Of a DNA stretch of 64,000 bases, positions 11,345 through 20,703 are shown one piece after another. Position numbers and translations under genes: made by a program. The notes beneath the pieces were generated by a model. The model was not told where the DNA came from. It saw only the letters and a list, made by a program, of their open reading frames with translations, and did not search any database. Location of the stretch: the NCBI GenBank assembly GCA_022799355.1, contig JAAWOG010000002.1, positions 1 through 64,000 on the forward strand. The letters run 5' to 3'. The stretch is from Lachnospiraceae bacterium. Lineage in GTDB: Bacteria > Bacillota > Clostridia > Lachnospirales > Lachnospiraceae. Each line of letters begins with the position of its first letter. Within the stretch, counting starts at the first letter, position 1.

Positions 11345-12742
11345 TCAGGAGGGACTTAAAATATTTATGATGATATTGATTTTGTTTTTCAGTTCCTCAT
11401 TATATTTCATTTCTTCTTCTATTTTTTTGATACCATGGATAATGGTAGTATGGTCTTTTTTTCCGAGCGTCTTTGCGATATTGGTGAGAGGAGTGTCGAT
11501 CAGTTCCCTGCAAAGGTACATATAAACCTGCCTTGGAATAACAAACTCGGCATTTCTTCTCTTGGACCTGATATCTTCCGATGAGACTTCAAAATGTTCG
11601 GAGACAATATTAAGGATCAGGTCAGTTGTGATCTCTTTGGATTTTGAAGGATATATCACATCTTTCAAAGCGTCTTTCGCATGTTCCATTGTCAGTTCAT
11701 CAAGAGGGATCTTATTGATCTTGGAGAATGCTATTATTTTATTAAAGGCACCCTCTAACTCTCTGATGTTTGACTGGATGTTATTTGCAATGTATTCAAA
11801 AATGGCATTATCTATCTTTCTTTCGTAGATTTCCGCATTTTTGCGGAGAATAGCCACTTTTGTTTCATAGTCCGGAGCCTGGATATCGGCAATCAGTCCC
11901 CATTCAAAACGGGATCGGAAACGTTCTTCCAAAGCTTCCATCTCCTTTGGAGGTTTATCGGAGGAGATGACAATCTGTTTTCCGGCTCCATGGAGTACGT
12001 TGAACGTATGGAAAAATTCTTCCTGGGTACTCTCTTTTCCGATGATAAATTGTATATCGTCGATCATCAGCACATCTACGGTTCTGTATTTTTCGCGCAG
12101 TTTTGTCATTGTAGTGGCATTACCGCTTCTGATGGATTCAATCACTTCGTTTGTAAACTGTTCGGAAGTGACATATAGGACTTTCATTTCAGTGTTCTGT
12201 TCAAGTATAAAGCGTCCGATCGAATGGATCAGATGAGTTTTTCCAAGTCCTGCGCCGCCATAGATATACAGCGGATTGTATGCGCCGCCGGGAGTCTCTG
12301 CAACGGCAAGCGCCGCGGAGTGTGCAAATCTGTTATTGCTTCCGACAACAAAAGTGTCAAACTTATATTTCGGATTCAGATTTGCTCTTTCATATATAAT
12401 ATTGTAAATAGATTTATTATCACTGTTTTCCTGATCCGAATCGCTTTCAATATCTTTTTCCAGAATAAAAGAGACAGTATAATTTTTGTCCATCATTTCC
12501 GTGATAGTGACCTGGAAAAAGCTTGTGTATTTATTGGAGATATAATTGATGGCATGAGCCTTATCCGCAGGAATGATAATATACACGTCATCGTTTTCTA
12601 CCTTATATAATGTTAAAGGTTCTATCCATGTGGAATAAGAAATATTGGACAATTCATATTCTTTTCTTATCGTTTCTTTGATAAGCTTCCATTTTTCAAT
12701 CACGGGATGTGATTCCACAGGATGGGAAAAGGTACTTTCCAT
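11345..12742 (-). CDS. dnaA: Chromosomal replication initiator DnaA
   Basis: AAA+ initiator (465 residues from the chosen start) that binds DnaA boxes and melts oriC. Domain I (about 1-90) leads to a short linker. The AAA+ domain has Walker A GGAGLGKT at about 162-169, Walker B VLMIDDIQFI and sensor/arginine-finger segments. The C-terminal helix-turn-helix has the DnaA signature GKKDHTTIIHG. The open frame extends 73 codons further. However, a strong promoter at 12816-12844 would start the message near 12809, leaving the next upstream ATG (12817) outside the transcript. The ATG at 12742 has a GGAG site at normal spacing. Confidence 0.97.
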   Translation of the reverse strand: MESTFSHPVESHPVIEKWKLIKETIRKEYELSNISYSTWIEPLTLYKVENDDVYIIIPADKAHAINYISNKYTSFFQVTITEMMDKNYTVSFILEKDIESDSDQENSDNKSIYNIIYERANLNPKYKFDTFVVGSNNRFAHSAALAVAETPGGAYNPLYIYGGAGLGKTHLIHSIGRFILEQNTEMKVLYVTSEQFTNEVIESIRSGNATTMTKLREKYRTVDVLMIDDIQFIIGKESTQEEFFHTFNVLHGAGKQIVISSDKPPKEMEALEERFRSRFEWGLIADIQAPDYETKVAILRKNAEIYERKIDNAIFEYIANNIQSNIRELEGAFNKIIAFSKINKIPLDELTMEHAKDALKDVIYPSKSKEITTDLILNIVSEHFEVSSEDIRSKRRNAEFVIPRQVYMYLCRELIDTPLTNIAKTLGKKDHTTIIHGIKKIEEEMKYNEELKNKINIIINILSPS

Positions 12743-12815
12743 TTTAAAATCTCCATAATTTATTTGTGTTTTCGGATTTACAGGATGTCCTTTCTTCAAA
12801 AGGGCGTTAGTTTCC

Positions 12816-12844
12816 ATTATAATATATAAATCCGCTTTTTTCAA
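12816..12844 (-). promoter_or_regulatory. dnaA promoter
   Basis: On the minus strand: TTGAAA (12844-12839), exactly 17 bases, then TATAAT (12821-12816). The transcript would begin near 12809, giving a 5' leader of about 65 bases before the dnaA ATG. A near-consensus DnaA box (12852-12860) lies just upstream, consistent with autoregulation. Confidence 0.75.
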
Positions 12845-12851
12845 ATCATTT

Positions 12852-13300
12852 ATATCCACATTATTGTAGCATAAAAAAGGGGAAAAGAAAATGTTATCCA
12901 CATAAATAACGTTTGTCAGTTGTGGATAACTGAAAATAAATGGAAGCGGATTTTGTAACAATGAGTATAAATAAAATGAAAAAAACGGATATCCTCAGTA
13001 AAAAAAGTATAAAATAAACTGTTTTAGTGAAATTATCCACAACTTATCCACATTTTGTGGATATATTTGTGTTGAAAAAGTTGTCCACATACAGGAAAAT
13101 GTTGATATGTGTATTTCTATATGTAGTAGTCAATAGCTATGTGCAATTACTATATATTGATTTTATAAAAAACAGGAAAAAATCTTTTATTTTATGGGGA
13201 TTTTTTTATGGTAAAGTATTTTGAAAAGTTGAAAAAAATTGGTATATCTGCTTGACGAAAAAGGTAATTACTTATATAATTGTAGACGATATTTTCCACA
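12852..13300. other. oriC: Chromosomal replication origin (oriC) with DnaA boxes
   Basis: Perfect DnaA boxes (TTATCCACA or its complement) occur at 12894-12902 (+), 12921-12929 (-), 13033-13041 (+) and 13044-13052 (+). One-mismatch boxes occur at 12852-12860 (+), 13056-13064 (-), 13081-13089 (+) and 13292-13300 (+). The tight cluster 13033-13089 holds four boxes in 57 bases. The very AT-rich stretch at about 13110-13250 is the likely unwinding element. The site lies between divergent dnaA and rpmH, the classical Firmicutes arrangement, and gene orientation flips here. No protein gene lies in 12743-13369. Confidence 0.92.
13252..13280 (+). promoter_or_regulatory. rpmH promoter
   Basis: TTGACG (13252-13257), 17 bases, TATAAT (13275-13280). 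A near-consensus DnaA box at 13292-13300 overlaps the start of the transcript. Confidence 0.78.
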
Positions 13301-13369
13301 AAGTGATTGATATTGATGAAAAAGATTACCTTATATAGAGTAAGGTTTTAAGAAGGAGGTGTATTTGAT

Positions 13370-13504
13370 ATGAAAATGACTTTTCAGCCGAAAAAGAGAC
13401 AGAGATCTAAAGTGCATGGTTTCAGAGCAAGAATGAGCACTCCGGGCGGGAGAAAGGTATTAGCTGCCAGAAGGAGAAAAGGAAGAAAAAGATTATCTGC
13501 ATAA
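13370..13504 (+). CDS. rpmH: 50S ribosomal protein L34
   Basis: A 44-residue, very basic ribosomal protein beginning [18 protein letters not shown] and ending [11 protein letters not shown], matching L34 throughout. A near-perfect AGAAGGAGGTG ribosome site lies 9 bases before the ATG. It is the first gene to the right of oriC, followed by rnpA. Confidence 0.97.
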   Translation: MKMTFQPKKRQRSKVHGFRARMSTPGGRKVLAARRRKGRKRLSA

Positions 13505-13531
13505 GGTATTTATATGTAAAACATTTACATT

Positions 13532-13555
13532 GGCCACAAAACAGAATTTGTGGCC
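13532..13555 (+). terminator. Hairpin between rpmH and rnpA
   Basis: GGCCACAAA and TTTGTGGCC form a perfect 9-bp stem with a 6-base loop, followed by TGTTTCTTTC. This is probably a partial terminator that lowers rnpA expression relative to rpmH. Confidence 0.55.
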
Positions 13556-13615
13556 TGTTTCTTTCAAAAGCTGTTTTTAGAATATGCGGATTTTCTTGAA
13601 AAATGGTAAATACAG

Positions 13616-13951
13616 ATGGAATTTTCAACTTCGTTAAAAAAAAATGAAGACTTCCGGTATGTTTATAGAAATGGAAAAGTAAAAGCAAATCGTTATCTTG
13701 TGATGTATATTGTGGAAAATAATCAGGCTATAAACAGACTTGGGATATCTGCCAGTAAAAAAGTAGGAAACAGTGTTGTCAGGCATCATTTTTACAGACT
13801 GGTCAGAGAAAGTTACCGGCTGCATGAAAAAATATTTAATAGTGGTTTAGATATTGTAGTCGTTGCAAAAAAGAGTGCGGCACAGGCAAATTTCAAGGAG
13901 ATTGAGAGCGCACTTTTACATCTTGGAAAACTGCATCATATATGTAAGTGA
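13616..13951 (+). CDS. rnpA: Ribonuclease P protein component
   Basis: Protein subunit of RNase P (111 residues), which helps the catalytic RNA trim the 5' ends of tRNA precursors. It shows the F-x-x-V-Y-R-N-G-K start, the ISASKKVGNSVVRHHFYRLVRE signature in the middle (about 45-67) and the DIVVVAKK strand. Length is typical. The ribosome site is poor, consistent with low expression. It follows rpmH and precedes yidD, the conserved order. Confidence 0.95.
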   Translation: MEFSTSLKKNEDFRYVYRNGKVKANRYLVMYIVENNQAINRLGISASKKVGNSVVRHHFYRLVRESYRLHEKIFNSGLDIVVVAKKSAAQANFKEIESALLHLGKLHHICK

Positions 13952-14000
13952 ACAGGATAATGCTTACAGCGGGATATATGTGTAGAAAATCGTCATTAAT

Positions 14001-14210
14001 ATGAAAAATATTATGATTTCTTTGATTAAAATTTATAGAAAGTACCTGTCTCCCCTGAAGAGTACAAAATGCCCTTATTTTCCAAGCTGTTCGGAATACG
14101 GTTTGGAGGCGATAGAAAAATACGGGGCTCTGAAAGGTGGGATGCTGGCTTTATGGAGAATTTTGAGATGTAATCCTTTTTCCAAGGGAGGATATGATCC
14201 GGTTCCTTAA
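14001..14210 (+). CDS. yidD: Membrane protein insertion efficiency factor YidD
   Basis: A 69-residue protein of the YidD family, thought to help YidC-dependent membrane insertion at the inner face of the membrane. It shows the family pattern [10 protein letters not shown], then [19 protein letters not shown] with paired cysteines, then [17 protein letters not shown]. It lies between rnpA and yidC, 33 bases before yidC. An in-frame ATG also occurs at codon 5; neither has a clear ribosome site. Confidence 0.93.
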   Translation: MKNIMISLIKIYRKYLSPLKSTKCPYFPSCSEYGLEAIEKYGALKGGMLALWRILRCNPFSKGGYDPVP

Positions 14211-14242
14211 GGGGTAGAGCCAGGTTAAAGTAAGGAGGCTAA

Positions 14243-15532
14243 ATGTCAAATATTTTATTAACGCAATATCAGGGCATGTTTATCGGTCCGATTGCAAAAA
14301 TACTTGGTTATCTGATGGAAGGCATTTTTTATGTGCTGGATATGATAGGTATTCATAATTCAGGTCTTTCCATTATTTTGTTTACTGTAGTTATTTATCT
14401 TTGTATGACGCCGCTTACAATCAAACAGCAGAAGTTTTCCAAGCTTCAGTCTAAGATGAGCCCTGAGATCCAGGCGATTCAGGCGAAATATAAAAATAAA
14501 AAAGATAATGATTCCGTGATGGCTATGAATCAGGAGACGCAGGCTGTCTATGCAAAGTATGGCGTGTCCGCTTCCGGCAGTTGTATACAGCTTCTGATTC
14601 AGATGCCTATTTTGCTTTCTTTGTATCGTGTTATTTATGCGATTCCGGCTTATGTTGCATCGGTTAAAGAAGTATTTTTTCCTTTTGTGGACAAGCTGAT
14701 TGCTCAGAAAGGCAGTGCGGAATTTATTCAGAATTTTGCGAATGCGGGAATGTATGCGAAGCAGTTTGAGAATGAAAGCTTTATCGGCGGTGTGACAAGC
14801 TATATTCAGAATACTTATATTGATGTATTGAACAGAGCAAGCACGGCGGACTGGCTGAGTCTTAAATCACAGTATCCGTCCCTTTCAACGGATATTGATA
14901 CGACGATGGCGTCTCTTGATCAATATAATAACTTTTTGGGACTCAATATAGCAAATTCACCTTCCTTTATTATCAAAGATGCTTTTACAAACGGAGCATA
15001 TCTGCTTGTGGTAGGGGCTCTTCTGATTCCTGTTCTTTCTGCTGCCACACAGTGGATTAATACGAAGCTGATGCCGACACAGGGAAAGAGCGGAAATGAG
15101 CAGGCTGACCAGATGGCGGCTCAGATGAAGATGATGAATACAATGATGCCGCTTATGTCAGCGGTGTTCTGTTTTACGCTTCCGGCAGGTATGGGTATTT
15201 ACTGGATAGCCGGTGCCGTAATCAGAAGTATTCAGCAGGTTGTTATCAATAAGCATATTGATAAGATGGATTTTGATATGATTATTGAGAAGAACAAAGA
15301 TAAGGCTGCGAAGAAGATGGAGAAGAAAAAAGTCCAGACTGAGAAGATGCAGCAGTATGCAAATATAAGCACCAGAAATATTGATATCAATAAAAAGTCA
15401 GGTATCAGTGATGCGGAAAGAGAAGCAGCGCTAAAAAAAGCAAACGAATATTACAGCAAAAACGCAAAACCCGGTTCCATGGCTGCGAAAGCTAATATGG
15501 TAAGGGAATATAATGAAAAGAATACCAGGTAA
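14243..15532 (+). CDS. yidC: Membrane protein insertase YidC (Oxa1 family)
   Basis: Polytopic insertase (429 residues) that places proteins into the membrane, alone or with SecYEG. Hydrophobic segments occur near residues 35-60, 112-140, about 250-275 and 300-330. The cytoplasmic loop has KQQKFSKLQSKMSPEIQAIQAKYKNKKD, typical of the family. The C-terminal about 90 residues are basic and probably contact the ribosome. No lipobox signal is visible. The segment between the second and third core helices is long (roughly 90 residues), as in other Clostridia. The ATG follows AAGGAGG. It is followed 19 bases later by jag. Confidence 0.95.
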   Translation: MSNILLTQYQGMFIGPIAKILGYLMEGIFYVLDMIGIHNSGLSIILFTVVIYLCMTPLTIKQQKFSKLQSKMSPEIQAIQAKYKNKKDNDSVMAMNQETQAVYAKYGVSASGSCIQLLIQMPILLSLYRVIYAIPAYVASVKEVFFPFVDKLIAQKGSAEFIQNFANAGMYAKQFENESFIGGVTSYIQNTYIDVLNRASTADWLSLKSQYPSLSTDIDTTMASLDQYNNFLGLNIANSPSFIIKDAFTNGAYLLVVGALLIPVLSAATQWINTKLMPTQGKSGNEQADQMAAQMKMMNTMMPLMSAVFCFTLPAGMGIYWIAGAVIRSIQQVVINKHIDKMDFDMIIEKNKDKAAKKMEKKKVQTEKMQQYANISTRNIDINKKSGISDAEREAALKKANEYYSKNAKPGSMAAKANMVREYNEKNTR

Positions 15533-15551
15533 TAGCAAGGGGGAATAAAAA

Positions 15552-16181
15552 ATGGAATTTGTTGAATTTTCTGCGAAGACAGTGAATGATGCGGTGATAG
15601 AAGCATGTCAGAAATTTACGGTGACAAGTGATAAACTGGAATATGAAGTGGTGGAAGAAGGTTCTTCCGGATTTTTGGGAATCGGTTCAAAACCTGCTGT
15701 TATTAAAGCAAGAGTGAAATCTACGATTGTGGATGTTGCCAGGGAATTTTTAAACGGCGTTTTTGAAGCTATGAATATGGTTGTTGTTTCGGATGTCAAA
15801 TATGATGAAGCTGAAAGAGCAATGGATATTGAGTTAAGCGGTGATGAAATGGGTGTTTTGATCGGAAAGAGAGGACAGACTCTGGATTCCTTACAGTATC
15901 TGGTATCTCTTGTTGTAAATAAGGATACGGAAAATTATATCAGAGTAAAAGTTGATACGGAAAATTACAGACAGAGAAGAAAAGAGACGTTAGAAAACCT
16001 TGCAAAGAATATTTCTTTTAAAGTGAAAAGGACAAAGAGAGCCGTTTCTTTAGAGCCGATGAACCCTTACGAGAGAAGGATTATCCATTCAGCGCTTCAG
16101 AACGACAAATATGTTACAACGCACAGTGAAGGAAATGAGCCTTACAGACATGTGGTTGTTACGATCAAGAGAGAAAGATAG
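15552..16181 (+). CDS. jag: RNA-binding protein Jag / KhpB
   Basis: RNA-binding protein (209 residues) with an N-terminal Jag_N domain (about 1-50, VEFSAKTVNDAV), a KH domain (about 75-145) with the GXXG-type loop GKRGQTLDSLQYLVSLV, and a C-terminal R3H domain with R-x-x-x-H within NPYERRIIHSAL (about 173-184). The family partners KhpA and affects cell division and envelope genes post-transcriptionally. It lies directly after yidC, as is usual, and is probably in the same transcript. Confidence 0.93.
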   Translation: MEFVEFSAKTVNDAVIEACQKFTVTSDKLEYEVVEEGSSGFLGIGSKPAVIKARVKSTIVDVAREFLNGVFEAMNMVVVSDVKYDEAERAMDIELSGDEMGVLIGKRGQTLDSLQYLVSLVVNKDTENYIRVKVDTENYRQRRKETLENLAKNISFKVKRTKRAVSLEPMNPYERRIIHSALQNDKYVTTHSEGNEPYRHVVVTIKRER

Positions 16182-16236
16182 AAAATAGTAAGATAAAGAC
16201 AAACAGGAATAAGAGTAATCATATGGTGTGTAAGTA

Positions 16237-16261
16237 TTCGGGCGTCATTTCGGCGCCCGAA
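16237..16261 (+). terminator. Hairpin after jag
   Basis: TTCGGGCG / CGCCCGAA, an 8-bp GC-rich stem with a 9-base loop, followed by ATTTGATATT. It is likely a weak terminator ending the rpmH-jag transcript. The remaining gap to mnmE holds the tandem repeat. Confidence 0.5.
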
Positions 16262-16314
16262 ATTTGATATTGGAATTTAATTGATTTTAGTTTATGATGA
16301 AATGAAGCAGTAAA

Positions 16315-16384
<70 letters not shown>

Positions 16385-16397
16385 GTTGTGGATTGAT

Positions 16398-17846
16398 ATG
16401 AGAACAGATACGATAGCAGCGATAGCAACGGCATTTTCAGAATCGGGAATAGGAATCATCCGTATCAGCGGTGATGATGCTTTTCGGATTGCGGACAGAA
16501 TCTTTTTTAGTAAGAAGGATATTGTCAGATGGAATAAAGAAAAAGAAAAGACGGGAATTAAAAAAGCAGCTTTTCAGAAAATGTTTTTTATTGAAAACGC
16601 AAAAACTTTTACGCTGCATTACGGTTATATAATAGATGGTGAGACTGTAATAGATGAAGTACTGATTTCCGTTATGAGAGCACCGAAAAGTTATACCGCG
16701 GAAAATGTAGTGGAAATCAATTGTCATGGCGGCATTTTGATTTTGCAGAAGATTATGGAACTTGTTATCAGAAACGGCGCCAGGACTGCGGAACCGGGTG
16801 AATTTACAAAGCGGGCTTTTTTAAATGGGAGGATGGATCTGTCGGAGGCGGAAGCGGTGATGGATCTGATACAATCGAAAAATGAATTTGCTTTGCGGGC
16901 TTCGGTAGATCAGCTAAAAGGTTCTGTTTCTTCTGTGATAAAGGAACTCAGAAGCAGGATTATTTATGAGATTGCTTTTATTGAATCTGCTTTGGATGAT
17001 CCGGAAAATTATGATACGAATGGATATGGTGAAAAACTTTATGTTATTTTGGATCAGTTAGATCGAAAGATAAAGGAACTGATCAGTCATGCGGATGACG
17101 GGAGGATATTAAAAGAAGGGATTCAAACTGTTATTATAGGAAAGCCAAATGCCGGTAAATCTTCTTTTTTAAATGAACTGCTTGGAGAAGAAAAAGCTAT
17201 TGTTACCGATATAGCCGGAACAACAAGGGATGTTCTGGAAGAAAATATAAGGCTTGGCGGGCTCAGCCTGCATATTATTGATACTGCAGGTATCAGAAAG
17301 ACGGATGATACCATAGAAAAGATTGGTGTGGAAAAAGCGAGGAAGTATGCTTTGGAAGCTGATCTGATTATTTATATAGTGGATTCTTCCGTGGATTTTG
17401 ATGAGAGTGATGAAGATATTCTGGAAATTCTGAAAGATAAACATTTTATAGTGCTTTTGAATAAATCTGATCTGAATATGGCTGTGACAGAGCAGGAGAT
17501 AAAAGAAAGGCTTTGTGATTTTTCGGATTATGAAGTGATAAAGATTTCGGCTCTGCAGCATCAGGGGATGGAAGATTTTGAAGAAGCAGTGAAAAGAATG
17601 TTTTTTAAGGGAGAAATTACTTTTAATAACGAAGTTGTTATTACAAGTATGCGGCATAAGGAAGCTTTGATGGAAGCGGAAGAAAGTATTTCTATGGTGA
17701 AGCAGAGTATTAAAGCGGGAATGTCGGAGGATTTTTATTCTGTTGATCTGATGGATGCCTATGCCGCGCTGGGAAGGATCATCGGGGAAGAACTTGGAGA
17801 TGATCTGGTGAATGAGATATTTGAGAAATTTTGTATGGGAAAATAG
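16398..17846 (+). CDS. mnmE: tRNA uridine-5-carboxymethylaminomethyl modification GTPase MnmE
   Basis: GTPase (482 residues from this start) that with MnmG modifies the wobble uridine of certain tRNAs. The N-terminal formyl-tetrahydrofolate-binding domain spans about 1-125. The central G domain has GKPNAGKSS, DIAGTTRD, DTAGIR and NKSD. The C-terminus is FCMGK, with the essential cysteine four residues from the end. A TTG codon 12 bases upstream could also start translation; MRTDTIAAIATAF matches the family start, so the ATG was chosen. The gene is immediately preceded by a 9-bp tandem repeat and lacks a classical ribosome site. mnmG follows after 47 bases. Confidence 0.95.
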   Translation: MRTDTIAAIATAFSESGIGIIRISGDDAFRIADRIFFSKKDIVRWNKEKEKTGIKKAAFQKMFFIENAKTFTLHYGYIIDGETVIDEVLISVMRAPKSYTAENVVEINCHGGILILQKIMELVIRNGARTAEPGEFTKRAFLNGRMDLSEAEAVMDLIQSKNEFALRASVDQLKGSVSSVIKELRSRIIYEIAFIESALDDPENYDTNGYGEKLYVILDQLDRKIKELISHADDGRILKEGIQTVIIGKPNAGKSSFLNELLGEEKAIVTDIAGTTRDVLEENIRLGGLSLHIIDTAGIRKTDDTIEKIGVEKARKYALEADLIIYIVDSSVDFDESDEDILEILKDKHFIVLLNKSDLNMAVTEQEIKERLCDFSDYEVIKISALQHQGMEDFEEAVKRMFFKGEITFNNEVVITSMRHKEALMEAEESISMVKQSIKAGMSEDFYSVDLMDAYAALGRIIGEELGDDLVNEIFEKFCMGK

Positions 17847-17893
17847 AAAAGATTTGTTGTTGAAGTAATCGGAATAATACGGAGAAAAATAAT

Positions 17894-19837
17894 ATGCCGG
17901 AATTTAGGGAAAAAGCAGATGTTTGTATTATTGGTGCGGGACATGCAGGATGTGAGGCGGCTCTTGCCTGTGCAAGGATAGGTCTTCAGACGGTTATTTT
18001 TACTGTTAACATAGAAAGTATAGCAATGATGCCATGCAATCCGCATATAGGAGGCTCTTCTAAAGGACATCTTGTCAGAGAGATAGATGCCCTTGGCGGG
18101 GAGATGGGAAAGAATATTGATAAGACTTTTCTGCAGTCAAAGATGCTGAATAAATCAAAAGGCCCGGCTGTGCACTCTTTGCGCTGTCAGGCAGATAAGG
18201 CGGAATATAGCCGCTCTATGAGAATGATTCTGGAAAATCAGGATAATCTGACGATTAAACAGACGGAGGTGTGTGAACTTCTGCTGGAAGATATGGAGGA
18301 TATGGATACTGTTAGTGAGAATAGCAGTGCGGATGGAAAAAAATGTCATAACGGACAGAATAAAAAAATAGCAGGAGTGAAAATTCTGACGGGCGGCATT
18401 TATGAATGTAAGGCAGTTATTTTATGTACGGGTACTTATCTGAATGCCAGGTGTCTGTGTGGGGAGGCAATCACTTATACGGGACCAAACGGTATGCAGT
18501 CTTCCACACATCTTTCAGATGCTTTGAAGAAAGCGGGTATTGTTCTCAGAAGATTTAAAACGGGAACTCCTGCAAGAATGGATAGGCGCTCTATAGATTT
18601 TTCAAAAATGGAGGAGCAGTTTGGTGATGAGAGAGTGATTCCTTTTTCTTATGAGACTGATCCTGAGGATGTGCAGATCAGGCAGGAATCCTGTTATCTG
18701 ACTTATACAAATGAGACAACGCATGATATTATCAGAGCAAATCTGGACAGGTCGCCGATTTATGCGGGAGTGATAGAAGGGACAGGTCCAAGATATTGTC
18801 CGTCTATAGAAGATAAGGTTGTAAAATTTTCAGATAAGACGCGCCATCAGGTTTTTGTTGAGCCGGAGGGCAGATATTCAAATGAGATGTATGTGGATGG
18901 TATGTCTTCTTCTTTACCGGAGGATGTTCAGCTTGCCATGTATCGGACAGTGCCGGGATTGGAAAATTGTAAAATTGTCAGAAATGCCTATGCCATAGAG
19001 TATGATTGTATTGATCCGGGGCAGTTACATCTGACTTTGGAATGTAAGCATATAAAAGGGCTTTTCAGCGCAGGGCAGTTTAACGGCAGCAGCGGTTATG
19101 AAGAGGCAGCGGCGCAGGGATTGATGGCGGGTATCAATGCGGCATTGGAAATTCAGGGAAGAGAGCAGATTGTCCTGGATCGGTCTCAGGCTTATATCGG
19201 TGTTTTAATAGATGATCTTGTCACAAAAGAAAATACGGAACCTTATCGAATGATGACTTCCCGGGCGGAGTACAGGTTATTGCTGCGTCAGGATAATGCT
19301 GACTTAAGGCTCAGAAAGATTGGTTATGAAGTTGGGCTGATCACCAGGGAGCAGTATGAGCATGTCTGTGAAAAGAAAAAGCAGATTGAAAAAGAGATAG
19401 AGAGATTAAAGAAAACTGTTGTTGGTGCTTCCGGAGATGTACAGGAATTTATGGTTTCGATGGGAAGTTCTCCATTGAGAACAGGGACAAGTCTTGCAGA
19501 GATTATATGCAGACCGGAATTTACTTATGAGAGTGTGGCGGCAATTGATAAGGAACGTCCGCATTTGAGTGAAGCTGTGATAGAGCAGGTTAATATTTCC
19601 ATAAAGTATGAGGGATATATTGAGAGACAGATCAGGCAGGTAGAGCAGTTTAAAAAGATGGAAAAGCGTTTGATTCCTGAAGGTATACAGTATGAAGATA
19701 TTTCGGGTATTCGCATAGAAGCAAGACAAAAGCTGGCAAAACACAGGCCTGTATCGATTGGGCAGGCATCCAGAATATCCGGTGTTTCTCCGGCGGATAT
19801 ATCTGTTTTGATGGTATATATAGAACAGAAAAGATAA
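17894..19837 (+). CDS. mnmG: tRNA uridine-5-carboxymethylaminomethyl modification enzyme MnmG
   Basis: FAD-dependent partner of MnmE (647 residues). The dinucleotide-binding fold is at the N-terminus ([20 protein letters not shown], about 11-30), followed by [21 protein letters not shown]. The signature RFKTGTPAR and the C-terminal [11 protein letters not shown] segment are present. A short insert rich in Asp, Ser and Lys (about residues 135-155), between [10 protein letters not shown] and IAGVKI, makes it slightly longer than the usual 625-630. The ATG follows CGGAG. It is transcribed with mnmE, and rsmG follows. Confidence 0.95.
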   Translation: MPEFREKADVCIIGAGHAGCEAALACARIGLQTVIFTVNIESIAMMPCNPHIGGSSKGHLVREIDALGGEMGKNIDKTFLQSKMLNKSKGPAVHSLRCQADKAEYSRSMRMILENQDNLTIKQTEVCELLLEDMEDMDTVSENSSADGKKCHNGQNKKIAGVKILTGGIYECKAVILCTGTYLNARCLCGEAITYTGPNGMQSSTHLSDALKKAGIVLRRFKTGTPARMDRRSIDFSKMEEQFGDERVIPFSYETDPEDVQIRQESCYLTYTNETTHDIIRANLDRSPIYAGVIEGTGPRYCPSIEDKVVKFSDKTRHQVFVEPEGRYSNEMYVDGMSSSLPEDVQLAMYRTVPGLENCKIVRNAYAIEYDCIDPGQLHLTLECKHIKGLFSAGQFNGSSGYEEAAAQGLMAGINAALEIQGREQIVLDRSQAYIGVLIDDLVTKENTEPYRMMTSRAEYRLLLRQDNADLRLRKIGYEVGLITREQYEHVCEKKKQIEKEIERLKKTVVGASGDVQEFMVSMGSSPLRTGTSLAEIICRPEFTYESVAAIDKERPHLSEAVIEQVNISIKYEGYIERQIRQVEQFKKMEKRLIPEGIQYEDISGIRIEARQKLAKHRPVSIGQASRISGVSPADISVLMVYIEQKR

Positions 19838-19900
19838 ATGAGATTCCATATTAGTTGTTGTCAAAAATATGAGTTAATTGTAAGTAAGGTATAAAGTAAA

Positions 19901-20650
19901 ATGAGTTGTTATAATACAGAGGATTTTATAAAAAAGTGCGGTGTATTTGGTTTAGACCTGTCTAAAGAAAAATTAGATATGTTTATGGATTATTATGAAC
20001 TTTTAACAGAATGGAATTCTTTTATGAATTTAACTGCTATCACAGATTTTGAAGAAGTAGTAGTAAAACATTTTGTTGACAGTCTTGCTGTTTGTCAGGC
20101 GGATGTATTTCGGGATGCCTTGAATCATACGGAGAAAAGAGAAGTTTCTTTGATAGATATCGGAACAGGCGCAGGATTTCCGGGGATTCCTTTGAAGATT
20201 ATTTTTCCGGATCTGAAAGTTGTGCTGTTGGATTCTCTGAAAAAACGGGTGAAGTTTCTTGATACGGTAGCAGAGAAGCTGCAGATGAAAAATATTAATG
20301 CAATTCATGGAAGAGCGGAAGACTTTGCCAGAGATCAATTGTACAGAGAACAATTTGATTTTTCTGTTTCAAGGGCTGTTGCAAATCTTTCTACATTGAC
20401 GGAATTGTGTATACCTTTTGTAAAAAGAGGCGGGTATTTTATTTCTTATAAGTCTGAGAAAGTGAAGGAAGAATTATCTGCAGGGAAAAAAGCGATAGAA
20501 ATTCTCGGTGGAAAGATGGAAGATCAGTTAGAATATAATCTGCCGGATACGGATATAAAAAGGAGTTTGTTGTTGGTGAAAAAGGAGAAGAGTACACCAA
20601 AAAAATATCCAAGAAAAGCAGGTACTCCGGCAAAGGAACCGTTATCATAA
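19901..20650 (+). CDS. rsmG: 16S rRNA (guanine-527-N7) methyltransferase RsmG
   Basis: SAM-dependent methyltransferase (249 residues) that methylates G527 of 16S rRNA. It shows the SAM-binding motif DIGTGAGFPGIPLKI (about 84-98), SRAVANLSTL and the C-terminal basic tail. Loss of this enzyme gives low-level streptomycin resistance in other bacteria. Codon use is more AT-rich than in the left-arm genes. It closes the conserved rpmH-rsmG block. Confidence 0.95.
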   Translation: MSCYNTEDFIKKCGVFGLDLSKEKLDMFMDYYELLTEWNSFMNLTAITDFEEVVVKHFVDSLAVCQADVFRDALNHTEKREVSLIDIGTGAGFPGIPLKIIFPDLKVVLLDSLKKRVKFLDTVAEKLQMKNINAIHGRAEDFARDQLYREQFDFSVSRAVANLSTLTELCIPFVKRGGYFISYKSEKVKEELSAGKKAIEILGGKMEDQLEYNLPDTDIKRSLLLVKKEKSTPKKYPRKAGTPAKEPLS

Positions 20651-20703
20651 AATATAGGAACAGTAAATTATAAAAGTGAAAGGAAAAGGATAATTATTAA
20701 AAT

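Noticed and set aside
12743..12961. A 73-codon N-terminal extension of dnaA.
   Set aside because: It overlaps the dnaA promoter and DnaA boxes, so it could not be on the message.
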